64,000 nt of DNA, taken from the NCBI GenBank assembly GCA_009695095.1, contig SIBQ01000008.1, positions 21,865-85,864 of the forward strand. Direction: 5' to 3'. Numbering within the stretch: the first letter of the stretch is position 1; each line of letters starts with the position of its first letter. This stretch comes from Lacunisphaera sp. (lineage in GTDB: Bacteria > Verrucomicrobiota > Verrucomicrobiia > Opitutales > Opitutaceae). Positions 18,435 through 27,998 of this stretch are shown one piece after another. Below the pieces are notes generated by a model. That model did no database searches. It was given only the letters and a program-made list of their open reading frames with translations, and was not told the DNA's origin. The translations under genes were made by a program, and so were the position numbers.

Positions 18435-19417
18435 GGCGCTTTTTTCGGCCGCGGCAGCAACGGCAGCGGGTTGCCCGGCACGATCAGCGGACCGCAGAGG
18501 AAAAGTTGCGGCGAATCGGGGTCCACAACCACCAGCACGCCGTGCACGTTCGGATCGCCGAAGGTTTCCAACCGGGTACCGTTGGGCAGGGGCGCCTCGT
18601 CCGGCAGCAGCTGCACCCCGACGTCGAGCCGGTAGCGGTGCTGATCGGCATGCACCAGCAGCACGGGCTTGGCCCACGCGCGCGTCTCGTCTGCGATCAC
18701 TCTGAGGAACTGCTCAAATCCGCGCGCCACCCCCGGTTGTCCGAAATCCAAGCCCAGCGGGTCCGCTTGGAACAACAGCACGACTCCCACCGCTGCGGTC
18801 GCCCGCGCCTCGACAAACGCCGCGCGGATCCACGCCGCGGCGGCGGCGGCGCGCTCCTGGAATTCCGCCACGGCGCCCGGCAGCGCCGGCTGGTCGTTGT
18901 TGTCGCTCCCCACCGCATGCACGGTGGCGAACAACACGCCACCGTGGCTCCAGCGGGCGTTCTCCACAAACTTGGCGAATTGGGGGTCCTGCCGCTGCGT
19001 CACCAGCGCCAGCGGGTGCTGCCCGAGACTGCGCTCCTCGGCAAAGAACACCTCGCGCAGCCTGGCCAGCCGCTCCAGCGGGTCGCGCCGCCCGGCCTTT
19101 TCATAATGCGAGTCGGTCCACTCATTGTCCCCTGGCGTGTAGATCAGCGGACCGGTGAAGCTGTTGAACTCGTCGCGCCGCCGCAGGAACAGCTCGTCCG
19201 TGCAGGGCTCCTCGCTGCCCTTGAAGTCACCCAAGTGCACGGTGAAGACCGGATTCGCCCGGTTGATCTCCGCAATGAGCCGCGCGAAATTCTCCCCGCT
19301 GTTCGGCGAACGGGCATACGGCACGCACCCGATTGCGGCGAAGGCAAACCGCTCGGCCGCGAGGGCGGTCGCTGCGCCGGTGCCGAGGAGAATCAGGCTG
19401 AGAAGGAATTTTTGCAT
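18431..19417 (-). CDS. Exported calcineurin-like phosphoesterase family protein
   Basis: 328 residues with a signal peptide (MQKFLLSLILLGTGAATALA). Metallophosphatase-type motifs are visible: FTVHLGDFKGS, YTPGDNEWTDSH (GDNE in place of GNHE) and LLVHADQHRYRL near the end. The substrate is unknown. It is followed by the cinA-like gene with a 4-bp overlap. Confidence 0.75.
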   Translation of the reverse strand: MQKFLLSLILLGTGAATALAAERFAFAAIGCVPYARSPNSGENFARLIAEINRANPVFTVHLGDFKGSEEPCTDELFLRRRDEFNSFTGPLIYTPGDNEWTDSHYEKAGRRDPLERLARLREVFFAEERSLGQHPLALVTQRQDPQFAKFVENARWSHGGVLFATVHAVGSDNNDQPALPGAVAEFQERAAAAAAWIRAAFVEARATAAVGVVLLFQADPLGLDFGQPGVARGFEQFLRVIADETRAWAKPVLLVHADQHRYRLDVGVQLLPDEAPLPNGTRLETFGDPNVHGVLVVVDPDSPQLFLCGPLIVPGNPLPLLPRPKKAP

Positions 19418-19442
19418 GGGATAAGGTGCGGCCGTGCCGGGT

Positions 19443-20204
19443 TTATTTCAACTCCAGCCCGACCGGGCAGTGGTCGCTGCCCATCACTTCGGGTGAGATC
19501 CAGGCGCGCCGGAGCGCAGGGCGCAGTTTTTCGGAGACAACGAAGTAATCGACGCGCCACCCGATGTTCCGTGCGCGGCAGTTCATCATCTGGCTCCACC
19601 AAGTGTAGTGGCCGGGGTCCGGTTCGAATTCGCGGAACGTGTCCACGAAGCCCTTCGCCAGCAGCGCGGTGAAATTGGCGCGCTCCTCGTCGGTGAAGCC
19701 CGCGTTGCGGCGGTTGGTCTTCGGATTGGTCAGGTCGATCTCCGTGTGCGCCACGTTCAAGTCGCCGCAGAACACGACCGGCTTGCCCTTCTTCTCGAGT
19801 TTCTTGAGGTGGTGCAAAAACGCCGGGTCCCATTCCTCCGTGCGGTATTTCAGCCGGGTCAGGCCTCGCTGCGAGTTCGGCTGGTAGACGTTCACCAGGA
19901 AAAAGTCCTGGAACTCCGCGGTGATGACGCGCCCCTCGTCGTCGTGCCCGGGCAGGCCGATGCCGCAGGTCACCTTGCGCGGCGGCACCCGCGTGAAAAG
20001 CACCGTGCCCGAGTAGCCCTTCTTCACCGCCGAATACCAGTGCGGCGTGTAGCCCGCGACCCAGGCCACGTGCTGCACGTCACCGGGCTGCGCCTTCGTC
20101 TCCTGCAGGCAGATGACGTCGGCGTCCGACTGAGCCATGAAGTCGGGGAAACCTTTTTTCAGCGCAGCGCGGATGCCGTTGACGTTCCAGGAAACCAGTT
20201 TCAT
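19443..20204 (-). CDS. xthA: Exodeoxyribonuclease III
   Basis: 253 residues, complete. AP endonuclease/3' exonuclease of base-excision repair. Family signatures: MKLVSWNVNGIRAALKKGF, DVICLQETKAQ, SGTVLFTR, GDLNVAHTEIDL, RRNAGFTDEER, WRVDYFVVS and GSDHCPVGLEL (catalytic His/Asp pair). Start ATG at 20204. Confidence 0.96.
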   Translation of the reverse strand: MKLVSWNVNGIRAALKKGFPDFMAQSDADVICLQETKAQPGDVQHVAWVAGYTPHWYSAVKKGYSGTVLFTRVPPRKVTCGIGLPGHDDEGRVITAEFQDFFLVNVYQPNSQRGLTRLKYRTEEWDPAFLHHLKKLEKKGKPVVFCGDLNVAHTEIDLTNPKTNRRNAGFTDEERANFTALLAKGFVDTFREFEPDPGHYTWWSQMMNCRARNIGWRVDYFVVSEKLRPALRRAWISPEVMGSDHCPVGLELK

Positions 20205-20277
20205 GCCGCGCCAGTCCGCCAGTTTGCCGCGTCCGCGGCAAACTGTTTCGGTGAAAAAGGCCGGCGCCGGGCCGGCG

Positions 20278-20700
20278 TCAGCGCCAGACCCCGAGGACGG
20301 CGCCCTGCACGGTGAAGAGCACGACCTTGTGCCCGAGGTTGCTGGCCTAGAGGCGCAGCGACCGTTGTTCCCACAGGCTGCCGTTGAGCATCCGCATTCC
20401 GGCGATAAAGCCGCCCACAAACAGGCCGAACATCGCGCCCTTGAGCCAGTTTTCTGAACCGTGGGCCTTGATCAGCGCTGCGAGTCCGAAGGTGCCAAGC
20501 AGCGTGTAGGCAAAGCCGATGGCAAAAAAATTCGCCATGCCCTTCTCGGCCGTGGCCTTCATGGATTCCTCCGTGATTTTCATCTCGGCCATCCACGCTT
20601 TGCCACACAACGCCCCATACCACAGCCAGCCGAGCAGGAAACCGACGACCGCGGTCACCGCGACTGCGAGATAGTTCAGACTTTGGATTGCGTGCATCAT
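20278..20700 (-). pseudogene. DUF1761 family membrane protein, interrupted by TAG
   Basis: 140-residue frame starting MMHAIQSLNYLAVAVTAVVG with four hydrophobic segments typical of DUF1761. A TAG at codon 118 (20347-20349) separates EQRSLRL from ASNLGHKVVLFTVQGAVLGV, which continues in the same frame to a normal stop at 20278. The family usually has a large hydrophobic or aromatic residue here, so TGG to TAG is the simplest explanation. The truncated product would lack its last membrane segment. Confidence 0.75.
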
Positions 20701-20778
20701 GGGAGTAATGGGGTTGAGTGCTGGCCGCCAATTTGCCGCAATTCCGCACCGGTTCAATCCTGCATTTCACCGCCTCTC

Positions 20779-21057
20779 ATGCCATCCTGCACCCTCACGT
20801 TGAAGACCATCCCCAATGCCCCGTGCGACGAGATCGCCGGCTGGCTGGGTGCCGCGCTTAAAATCAAGATCCACGCACCCGCGCTTGAGGGCCGCGCCAA
20901 CGATGCGATGCTCGCGTTCCTCGCGACCCGGCTCGCGCTGCCCCGCCGGGCGGTCACCCTCGTCCGCGGCGATAAATCCAGGCATAAGGTGATTCGCATC
21001 GACGGCCTCACGCTCCCCGAGGCCAGGGCCCGCCTCGCGCCCCCGGCTGCCACATGA
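20779..21057 (+). CDS. DUF167 (YggU) family protein
   Basis: 92 residues. The family core is seen in LKIKIHAPALEGRANDAMLAFLA and VTLVRGDKSRHKVIRI. Function unknown; often encoded near YggT or cell-division genes, but not here. It precedes the PLP enzyme gene by 57 bp on the same strand. Confidence 0.88.
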   Translation: MPSCTLTLKTIPNAPCDEIAGWLGAALKIKIHAPALEGRANDAMLAFLATRLALPRRAVTLVRGDKSRHKVIRIDGLTLPEARARLAPPAAT

Positions 21058-21114
21058 CACACCCCGGCATTGCTTCACCCGCGCCCGACCGGTGAGCTTG
21101 TCCCTCGTCCCCTC

Positions 21115-22626
21115 ATGTCCGTCTTTCAACCCATCCCGCTCGGCCAGCGCATTCCCGGCAGCCCGCACTCCGTGGCGTGCAGCCTGCCGACCCTGGACGA
21201 CATCATCGGCTACGAGGAAGGCCGGCCCGAGACCACGCGGCACATCGCCTCGGGCTATCCGCGCTTCGTGGTACATTCGCACGCCAGGCAGCTGTGTGCA
21301 CATCTCGGCCGCCGGCCCGAACTCACCGGTCGCTCCCTCTGGCTGGTGACCTCCCCCATCATGGCCCAAGCGCTCGCCGACCACCTCGGCCGCACCGGCC
21401 CGGCCCACGCCACGCCCTTCACCGCCGAGGACATCGAAGGTGTCGCGCATGCCGACACCCCGGCGCTGAACCTCCGCGGCAAACTCTTTCTCCAGCATCT
21501 TGGCGGATTCCTGTCCACCCGCGCGGCCGAGGATCACCTCGTGCGGCTCGGGGTCCGGCCCAACGCCGAACCGGAAAAACTTTTCCCGGGTGACGCCCCG
21601 GCTGAAATCAAACGCGTGCTGCGCCGCGCCTACGCCGGGGCCCGCGACGTTGACATTTTGCTCGCCCCGAGCGGCATGAACGCCCTGCACGCCGCCTTCC
21701 GCGCCATCAGCGCGCTGCAGACGCCGCGCGGCCGCATCGCCTGGGTGCAGCTCGGCTGGCTCTATCTTGATACCATTGCGGTGCTGAAAAAATTCACTCC
21801 CGACCCCGCCCGCAACTACCTGCGGCATGGCGACGTCACCGACCTGGCCGGGCTCGAGCGGCTTTTCACCACGCACGGTTCCCGCATCGCCGGCATGGTT
21901 ATCGAGGCCCCGACCAATCCCCTTATCCAGACCCCCGATGTAGCTGCCGTGGTCTCCCTCGCCCGCCGTCACGGAGCGCGTCTCATCCTCGATCCCGCCA
22001 TCAGCTCGCCATTCAACGTCGACCTGTTGCCCCACGCCGACCTCGTCGCGCAGAGCCTCACCAAATACACCGCCCACGAGGGCGATGTCATCGCCGGCGC
22101 CGTGGTCGTCAACTCCACCCGGCCGGACGCGGACGAGCTCCGCCGGCTCGTAGCCGGCTATCTGGAGCCGGTGCATCCGCGCGACCTGGCCCGGCTCGCT
22201 GCGCAAATCGCCGCGACCGAGGAATTCGTCGCGCATATCAACGCCAGCACGCTGCAGGTCGCTGCATTTTTGGAAAAGCACCCCGCCGTCAGCCAGGTCT
22301 GGTGGGCCTTGCAGCGCGCCACGCGGGCGAACTACCTCAAGGTGGCGCGTTCGCCGGAATCAGTCGGCAGCATGGTGTCATTCACCCTGCGCACTCCGTT
22401 TGCCAAATTCTACGACCGCGTGCGCCTGCCCAAGGGCCCGAGCTTTGGCATGCGCACGACGCTGCTCTCGCCGTTCATCTATCTCGCCCACTACGACCTC
22501 ATCAACTCGGAGGCCGGCCTCACCGAGCTCGCCGCCCACGGACTCGACCCCGGCCTGCTCCGCCTGTCCGTCGGCACCGAGCCGGTGGAGGACATCATTG
22601 ACAGCCTAATGGAAGCACTTGCGTAA
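21115..22626 (+). CDS. Cys/Met-metabolism PLP-dependent enzyme (cystathionine gamma-synthase-like)
   Basis: 503 residues, about 100 longer than typical CGS because of an N-terminal extension of roughly 170 residues. The PLP fold contains EAPTNPLIQTPDVAAV, ILDPAISSPFNVDLLPHADLVAQSLTKYTAHEGDVIAG with the Schiff-base Lys at 317, and a C-terminal LLRLSVGTEPVEDIIDSL. It resembles the long fungal-type cystathionine gamma-synthases. Likely joins cysteine to an activated homoserine in methionine synthesis, or acts on a related sulfur substrate. Start ATG at 21115. Confidence 0.85.
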   Translation: MSVFQPIPLGQRIPGSPHSVACSLPTLDDIIGYEEGRPETTRHIASGYPRFVVHSHARQLCAHLGRRPELTGRSLWLVTSPIMAQALADHLGRTGPAHATPFTAEDIEGVAHADTPALNLRGKLFLQHLGGFLSTRAAEDHLVRLGVRPNAEPEKLFPGDAPAEIKRVLRRAYAGARDVDILLAPSGMNALHAAFRAISALQTPRGRIAWVQLGWLYLDTIAVLKKFTPDPARNYLRHGDVTDLAGLERLFTTHGSRIAGMVIEAPTNPLIQTPDVAAVVSLARRHGARLILDPAISSPFNVDLLPHADLVAQSLTKYTAHEGDVIAGAVVVNSTRPDADELRRLVAGYLEPVHPRDLARLAAQIAATEEFVAHINASTLQVAAFLEKHPAVSQVWWALQRATRANYLKVARSPESVGSMVSFTLRTPFAKFYDRVRLPKGPSFGMRTTLLSPFIYLAHYDLINSEAGLTELAAHGLDPGLLRLSVGTEPVEDIIDSLMEALA

Positions 22627-22646
22627 CCACCTCGCCACCCCGGCGG

Positions 22647-22669
22647 TTTGTAACGTAATACGTTACAAA
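22647..22669. promoter_or_regulatory. 23-bp perfect palindrome between convergent genes
   Basis: TTTGTAACGTA, one central A, then its exact complement. It is AT-rich and unlike the GC-rich repeat families nearby. It lies 21 bp after the PLP-enzyme stop and covers the last codons of the MATE remnant. It could be a protein-binding site or part of a bidirectional terminator. Confidence 0.5.
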
Positions 22670-23340
22670 TCACTCCGACTTGTCTTGTGGTGGAAGCGCC
22701 AGCCGAGAAAGACCGCGGCAAACGCTAGGCCCGCGGCCAGCCCGGTTCACACGCCCACCGGACCAAGCGGCGTGTGAAACGCCAGCCAGTAGCCCAGCGG
22801 CAGCGAAATGACCCAGTAAGCGACAAAGGTGATCGCCGTCGGCACCTTCACGTCGCCCAGCCCGCGCAGCGCCCCGGCGCTGATGACCTGCCCGCCGTCA
22901 AAAAGTTGGAAGAGCGCGGCCACAACCAGCAGTTGTGTCGCAAGCGCGGCCACGCCCACGGCCGGGGTGAAGCCCGCCGTGATGACCCGCCCCGCCAGTG
23001 CGAACACCAGGGCAAAGACCACCATGCAGATGAGCCCGGTCGCGAGCGCCCCAAAGCCGATGGGGCGCAGCGCCTCGCGCCGGCCGGCACCCAGTGCCTT
23101 GCTGATCCGCAGGCTCACGGCCAGCGACAGTCCGAGGGGAACCATGAAGGCGAGTGATTCGCACCCGAGGGCGATCTGGTGCGCCGCCAGCGGCAGCGTG
23201 CCCAGCCAGCCCATCATCAGCGCTGAGGCCGCAAACGCCCCCGCCTCGAACAGCAGCATGCCGCCCGCCGGCACGCCGAGCCGCAGCAGGACGGAAAAGC
23301 GCGCCCGACCACCCAGCCCAGCAAGGGTGACACGGCCCGC
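22663..23340 (-). pseudogene. MATE efflux family gene: C-terminal half only, with an internal TGA
   Basis: About 215 codons corresponding to the second six-helix half of a MATE transporter (RLGVPAGGMLLFEAGAFAAS, GTLPLAAHQIALG, GGQVISAGALRGLGDVKVPT). The N-terminal half is missing: the frame runs into the start of the divergent dehydrogenase gene. A TGA at 22747-22749 replaces the Trp of the family segment GPVGVWxGL; in the same frame TGLAAGLAFAAVFLGWRF follows to a TAA at 22663. Truncation plus a stop make this a remnant. Confidence 0.85.
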
Positions 23341-23392
23341 CGCGCCCGCATTTTCGCTTCGCCTCGTGCGCGGAAACTGCTGCGCTTCTGGC

Positions 23393-24268
23393 ATGTCTCC
23401 GCACTCGATCGCTTTCATCGGCACCGGTGTCATGGGCCGCAGTATGGCCGGCCACCTGCTCAAGGCCGGCCACACCCTGCACGTCTACAACCGCACCAAG
23501 GCCCGGGCGCAGGCGCTGCTCGACGCCGGCGCGCACTGGCACGACACCGCCGGCGCGGCCGCGGCGGCTGCGGATTTTGTCATCACCATCGTGGGCTTCC
23601 CCGCCGACGTGGAGGAGACCTACTTCGGCGCCGGCGGCGTGCTGGCCCGGGCCAAGCGCGGCGCCGTGCTGATTGACATGACCACCTCCAGCCCGCTGCT
23701 TGCGCAGAAGATCGCCGCGGCGGCCACCGTGAAGGGCCTCGCCGCGCTGGATGCGCCGGTCTCGGGCGGCGACATCGGGGCGCGGGAGGCGCGGCTGGTC
23801 ATCATGGCCGGGGGCGACGCCGCGGCCTTCGCGCGCGCAAAGCCGCTGTTCGAGGTCCTGGGCAAGAACATCGCGCTGCTCGGCGGGCCCGGGGCGGGCC
23901 AGCACTGCAAGATGGCCAACCAGATTTCCATCGCCTCCATCATGATGTCGTGGTGCGAGGCGCTGACCTATGCGAAAAAAGCCGGGCTCGACCCGGCGCG
24001 GGTCATCGAGAGCATCGGCGGCGGCGCGGCCGCGAGCTGGTCGCTGAGCAACCTCGCGCCCCGCGCCCTGAAGGGCGACTACGCCCCGGGCTTTTATGTG
24101 AAGCATTTCCTGAAGGACATGCGCATCGCCCTCGAATCGGCCGAGGCGATGCAGGTGGACCTGCCCGGCCTGGTGCAGGCGAAGAAACTCTACGACGAGG
24201 TGGCGCGCCGCGGCTGGGAGGACTGCGGCACGCAGGTGCTGTTCAAGCTGTATCAGGCGCAGAGTTGA
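23393..24268 (+). CDS. NAD(P)-dependent 3-hydroxyisobutyrate/tartronate semialdehyde-type reductase
   Basis: 291 residues. Beta-hydroxyacid dehydrogenase family: N-terminal FIGTGVMGRSMAGHLLKAGH (Rossmann), LDAPVSGGDIGAREARL (substrate binding) and GAGQHCKMANQ with catalytic Lys173. It oxidises or reduces small hydroxyacids; the specific substrate is unclear. The start overlaps the degraded 5' region of the MATE remnant. Confidence 0.9.
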   Translation: MSPHSIAFIGTGVMGRSMAGHLLKAGHTLHVYNRTKARAQALLDAGAHWHDTAGAAAAAADFVITIVGFPADVEETYFGAGGVLARAKRGAVLIDMTTSSPLLAQKIAAAATVKGLAALDAPVSGGDIGAREARLVIMAGGDAAAFARAKPLFEVLGKNIALLGGPGAGQHCKMANQISIASIMMSWCEALTYAKKAGLDPARVIESIGGGAAASWSLSNLAPRALKGDYAPGFYVKHFLKDMRIALESAEAMQVDLPGLVQAKKLYDEVARRGWEDCGTQVLFKLYQAQS

Positions 24269-24303
24269 CCAGCCCCGCCAGCGCGGCACCAATTTCCCGC
24301 CCC

Positions 24304-24627
24304 ATGTCCCTGCCCACGCAATTTACGGGCGTCACGGCCCACACCAAGGCCAACGTCTATTTCGACGGCCGCGTCGTCAGCCACACCCTGCTGCTGTCCG
24401 GTGGTGCGAAGAAAACCCTCGGGCTGATTTATCCCGGCTCCTATCACATCGGCACCGGCGTGCCCGAGCGGATGGAAATCGTGGCCGGCGCCTGCCGGGT
24501 CACGCTCGACGGGCAGACCGTGGCGAGGGACTACCCTGCCGGCAGTTCCTTCGATGTGCCGGGCCAAAGCGGGTTCACCATCGAGGTGCCAACGGGCCTC
24601 TGCGAATACATCTGCTCGTTTCTTTAG
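24304..24627 (+). CDS. ppnP: Pyrimidine/purine nucleoside phosphorylase
   Basis: 107 residues, single-domain cupin of the DUF1255/PpnP family: KANVYFDGRVVSHTLLL, LGLIYPGSYHIGTGVPERME and GSSFDVPGQSGFTIEV. PpnP phosphorolyses diverse nucleosides to base and ribose 1-phosphate. It lies 35 bp after the dehydrogenase gene on the same strand. Confidence 0.92.
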   Translation: MSLPTQFTGVTAHTKANVYFDGRVVSHTLLLSGGAKKTLGLIYPGSYHIGTGVPERMEIVAGACRVTLDGQTVARDYPAGSSFDVPGQSGFTIEVPTGLCEYICSFL

Positions 24628-24665
24628 CCGCTGAAACAGGGCTGGCGGGCGGGCGGAGGGCTGCT

Positions 24666-25952
24666 ATGTTCGCCCCTGTGCGATTATTGAACACCACCCT
24701 CTCGCCGGCGTCACACCCCGGGGAATCTATCTGCCACCTGTCCAGCTCCGCCGGCGCGGGTCTGGCCGGGCGGAGTCCTAATCTCATTTGGGAAAACCTG
24801 CAGCAAGCTGCAGGAAATATTAATGCATTCAAGACGGCCACCCTGCTCGCGGTGATTGCGCTCAATGGGACGCTATTCGCCACGGACAAACTGCCGGACG
24901 GACTTTACGCCGAGTTCACCACGCCGCGCGGCGTGTTCGTCACCGAATTGTTCTACCAAAAGACGCCGCTGACCGTCGCCAGCTTCGTCGGTCTCGCCGA
25001 GGGCACCCTCGCCCCGCGCAACGGCCAGCCCTTCTATACCGGCCTGACCTGGTATCGCGTCGTCCCGGGCTTCGTCATCCAGAGCGGCAACCCCGGCCTG
25101 AAGGACACGGGCGACGACATCATTCCGCACAAATTCAACGACGAACTTGTCCGCGGCCTGCACCACCGCGACCCCGGAATCCTCTCGATGGCCAACGCCG
25201 GCCCCGACACCAACGGCTGCGAGTTCTTCGTCACGCTCGGTGACTGCACGCGCCTCAACTACCTCCACGCCGTCTTCGGCCGCACGGTGCAGGGGCTCGA
25301 GGTGCTGCCGCTCATCCAGCCGGATGACGCCTTTACCATAAAGATCCTCCGCGTCGGTGACAAAGCGCGGGCCTTTAAGGCCGATCCGGGCTCCTTTGCC
25401 GCCCTCGCCACCAAGGTTGCACCCTACGCCGGCCCGGCCACGCCCGGCCCCGAGGCGTTTTTTGACGACCCGGCCGGACTCATCCCGGTCGAGCCACCGC
25501 GGGCGAAAAATTTCAACTTCAAACTCGCCAACTTCGCGCGCACCACCGGCGTGCGCGTCATCGGGCGACTGTTCGCCCAGTCGCCCACGGAGGCCGAGGA
25601 CGCCGTGCCCGGCGCCTACATGCACACGCTCACCCAAAAACTAGGCGTGGACAAGCACGGTGCCCTCGCCGTCTATTTCGCCGACGAGAAGGACTGGCGT
25701 ATGTGGCTGAGCGACGAGGCCGCCGATATCTTCCTCGGTCATCACGCGAATCCCGCTGACCTGGCTCCGGACGGCCCTCTGCACAAACTGAAGACCTCCT
25801 TCATCGAGACCGCGATGACCGAGGGTGATGCCGCCTATGCCCGCCAACAAAAGGCCGCCCCGCCCGACAAGCAACCTCCGCCCGCCCAACAACTCAAACT
25901 CCAGGCCGACGCCCTCCTCGACCGCCTCATCCTTCAACTCGAACCCAAATAA
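24666..25952 (+). CDS. Cyclophilin-type peptidyl-prolyl isomerase with C-terminal extension
   Basis: A cyclophilin domain (TVASFVGLAEG, FYTGLTWYRVVPGFVIQSGNP, PGILSMANAGPDTNGCEFFV, LHAVFGRTVQGLEVL) of about 170 residues is followed by roughly 190 residues of unrecognised C-terminal region. A hydrophobic segment, FKTATLLAVIALNGTLFA, just before the domain looks like a signal peptide whose natural start codon is not visible. The hairpin repeat at 24773-24831 overlaps this point and may have displaced it. The ATG at 24666 is the only in-frame ATG upstream; the true start is uncertain. Confidence 0.85.
   Translation: MFAPVRLLNTTLSPASHPGESICHLSSSAGAGLAGRSPNLIWENLQQAAGNINAFKTATLLAVIALNGTLFATDKLPDGLYAEFTTPRGVFVTELFYQKTPLTVASFVGLAEGTLAPRNGQPFYTGLTWYRVVPGFVIQSGNPGLKDTGDDIIPHKFNDELVRGLHHRDPGILSMANAGPDTNGCEFFVTLGDCTRLNYLHAVFGRTVQGLEVLPLIQPDDAFTIKILRVGDKARAFKADPGSFAALATKVAPYAGPATPGPEAFFDDPAGLIPVEPPRAKNFNFKLANFARTTGVRVIGRLFAQSPTEAEDAVPGAYMHTLTQKLGVDKHGALAVYFADEKDWRMWLSDEAADIFLGHHANPADLAPDGPLHKLKTSFIETAMTEGDAAYARQQKAAPPDKQPPPAQQLKLQADALLDRLILQLEPK
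24773..24831. repeat. Dispersed hairpin element, family C (copy 2)
   Basis: Shares AGTCCTAATCTC, the hairpin-loop core GCAGCAAGCTGC and the right end ATTCA with copy 1 at 6642-6698. Hairpin CCTGCAGC-AA-GCTGCAGG. It overlaps the presumed translation start of the cyclophilin gene. Confidence 0.75.
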
Positions 25953-26057
25953 AATCCCGCGCCCTGCTCACCGCCCTGCTCCCTGCCCCCGCCGACCTTG
26001 CCAAATATTCTGTCGACGCCATGCTCGATCTCTGATTTTCCGCTTCGAGCCCAAATC

Positions 26058-27389
26058 GTGAACCTCCGCCTCATCATCCTGTTCACCTCTGCATGTTCCC
26101 TGACCTGCGCGGTTCAGGCCGCTGACGTGCGCGAACTCGTCGCCACCAAGGTGACCGCCGAATATCCCTCGCTGGAGTTGATCTACCAGGACCTCCACGC
26201 CCACCCCGAGCTATCACTCATGGAGGAGAAGACCTGCGCCAAAGTCGCCGCCGAGTTGCGCGTGGCTGGTTATGAGGTGACGGACAAGTTTGGCGGCTAC
26301 GGGGTCGTAGCGGTGTTGAAAAACGGGCCGGGCCCGACCCTGCTGGTCCGCGCCGACTATGATGCGCTCCCCCTTCAGGAGGAAACCGGCCTGCCCTACG
26401 CCAGCAAGGTGCGCGTCACCAACCTCGTTGGTCAGGAAGTGCCGGTCATGCATGCCTGCGGTCACGACATCCATGTGGCCTGCCTCATCGGCGCCGCGCG
26501 CACGCTCGTGGCCTTGAAGGATCACTGGGCCGGCACGCTGGTCCTCATCGGCCAGCCGGCGGAGGAACGCGGGCTAGGCGCGCGGGCCATGCTCACGGCC
26601 GGTCTCTACCGCCAGTTTCCCCGGCCGGATTACGCCCTGGCGCTCCACACCAGCGCCACGCTGCCCACCGGCACCGTCGGCACCGTCGAGGGCTACGCGA
26701 TGGCCAACGTCGACTCCATGGACATCACCGTCCGCGGCCGCGGTGGCCACGGCGCCTACCCGCACACCACGATCGATCCCGTGGTGCTGGCCGCCCGCAT
26801 CGTCCTGGCCCTGCAGACCATTGTCAGCCGCGAGACCCGCCCGCTTGACCCCGCCGTGGTCACCGTCGGTTCCATCCACGGCGGCACCAAGCACAATATC
26901 ATCCCCAACGAGGTGAAGCTGCAGCTCACTCTACGCTCCTACACCGACAGCGTGCGCGCCCATACAATCGAGGCGGTCCGCCGCATCTGCCGCGGCGAGG
27001 CCATCGCCGCCGGTCTGCCCGACGAGCTGATGCCGGTGATTGCCATCGAGGAGAACGAGTTTACTCCCGCCACCTATAACACCCCGGCGTTCACCCGGCG
27101 CCTGCACGGTGTCTTCACCCAGTGGTTTGGCCCGGAGCACGCGCTGACCATTGATCCGGAGATGGGCGGCGAGGATTTCAGCCGGTTTGGCCGCACCGTG
27201 GAAAAAATCCCGCTCTGCCTCTTCCGCCTCGGCACGGTTGCGCCCGAAAAAGTTGCGGAGAGCCAGCGCACGGGCGCGCCGTTGCCCTCGTTGCACTCCA
27301 GTCGCTACGCCCCCGTGCCCGAGCCGACGATCAAGACCGGCATCACGGCCCTGACCGCCGCCGTGCTCGACCTGCTGGCGAAAAAATAA
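26058..27389 (+). CDS. M20 family amidohydrolase (exported)
   Basis: 443 residues from a GTG start that precedes a signal peptide (NLRLIILFTSACSLTCAVQA). M20D signatures of the hippurate/N-acyl amino acid hydrolase type: LVRADYDALPLQEETGLPYA, MHACGHDIHVA, GQPAEERGLGARAML, GRGGHGAYPHTTIDPV, GTKHNIIPNEV and MGGEDFSRF. It binds two metal ions and hydrolyses N-acyl amino acids. The upstream ATG at 25998 would destroy the signal-peptide pattern. Confidence 0.9.
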   Translation: MNLRLIILFTSACSLTCAVQAADVRELVATKVTAEYPSLELIYQDLHAHPELSLMEEKTCAKVAAELRVAGYEVTDKFGGYGVVAVLKNGPGPTLLVRADYDALPLQEETGLPYASKVRVTNLVGQEVPVMHACGHDIHVACLIGAARTLVALKDHWAGTLVLIGQPAEERGLGARAMLTAGLYRQFPRPDYALALHTSATLPTGTVGTVEGYAMANVDSMDITVRGRGGHGAYPHTTIDPVVLAARIVLALQTIVSRETRPLDPAVVTVGSIHGGTKHNIIPNEVKLQLTLRSYTDSVRAHTIEAVRRICRGEAIAAGLPDELMPVIAIEENEFTPATYNTPAFTRRLHGVFTQWFGPEHALTIDPEMGGEDFSRFGRTVEKIPLCLFRLGTVAPEKVAESQRTGAPLPSLHSSRYAPVPEPTIKTGITALTAAVLDLLAKK

Positions 27390-27402
27390 TCCGCCAGCCC
27401 CC

Positions 27403-27924
27403 ATGCGCAAATACGGCATCGTTTTTCTTCTCGGCCTGTTCCTCGCGTTCATCGCGTGGCAGGCTCGCACCGGCATCTTCCGTTCCGCCAAACAGGGCGA
27501 GCCGGCTAACAAATACATGCGCCAGATGATGGAGAACCCGCAGTGGAGCGAGGCCGACGCAGCAATCTTGCGGGAAAAATACGGCACGGCGCACACCACC
27601 TCCTCCGGCCTGCGCTACCTCATGCGCCAACCCGGTGCGGGCAACCCGGCGTCGCTTGGCAACGAAATCATCGTGCATTATGAAGGCTATATGCTGGACG
27701 GCACGAAGTTCGACAGCTCGCGCGATCGCGGCACGCCCTATGTCTTCCGTGTCGGCACCGGCGCTGTAATCAAGGGCTGGGACGAGGCCTTCGCCGCCAT
27801 GAAGAAGGGCGAGAAGCGCACACTGCTCATCCCGTGGTGGCTGGGCTACGGCCCACAGGGCAAGGGCCCGATCCCGCCGGAGGCCACGCTGGTCTTTGAA
27901 GTCGAGCTGCTGGACATCCGGTAG
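27403..27924 (+). CDS. FKBP-type peptidyl-prolyl isomerase, membrane-anchored
   Basis: 173 residues. An N-terminal membrane anchor (YGIVFLLGLFLAFIAW) precedes a complete FKBP domain: VHYEGYMLDGTKFDSSRDRG, FRVGTGAVIKGWDEAFAAMK and GEKRTLLIPWWLGYGPQG. Assists folding of secreted proteins. It follows the M20 gene by 13 bp, probably in one transcript. Confidence 0.93.
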   Translation: MRKYGIVFLLGLFLAFIAWQARTGIFRSAKQGEPANKYMRQMMENPQWSEADAAILREKYGTAHTTSSGLRYLMRQPGAGNPASLGNEIIVHYEGYMLDGTKFDSSRDRGTPYVFRVGTGAVIKGWDEAFAAMKKGEKRTLLIPWWLGYGPQGKGPIPPEATLVFEVELLDIR

Positions 27925-27998
27925 GGCGTTTCGAGCGTGAGCGACAGTCCGGCCTCCTCCGGATGAGCGGTGGTTCCTCGGGAACGACGCGCCTTATC

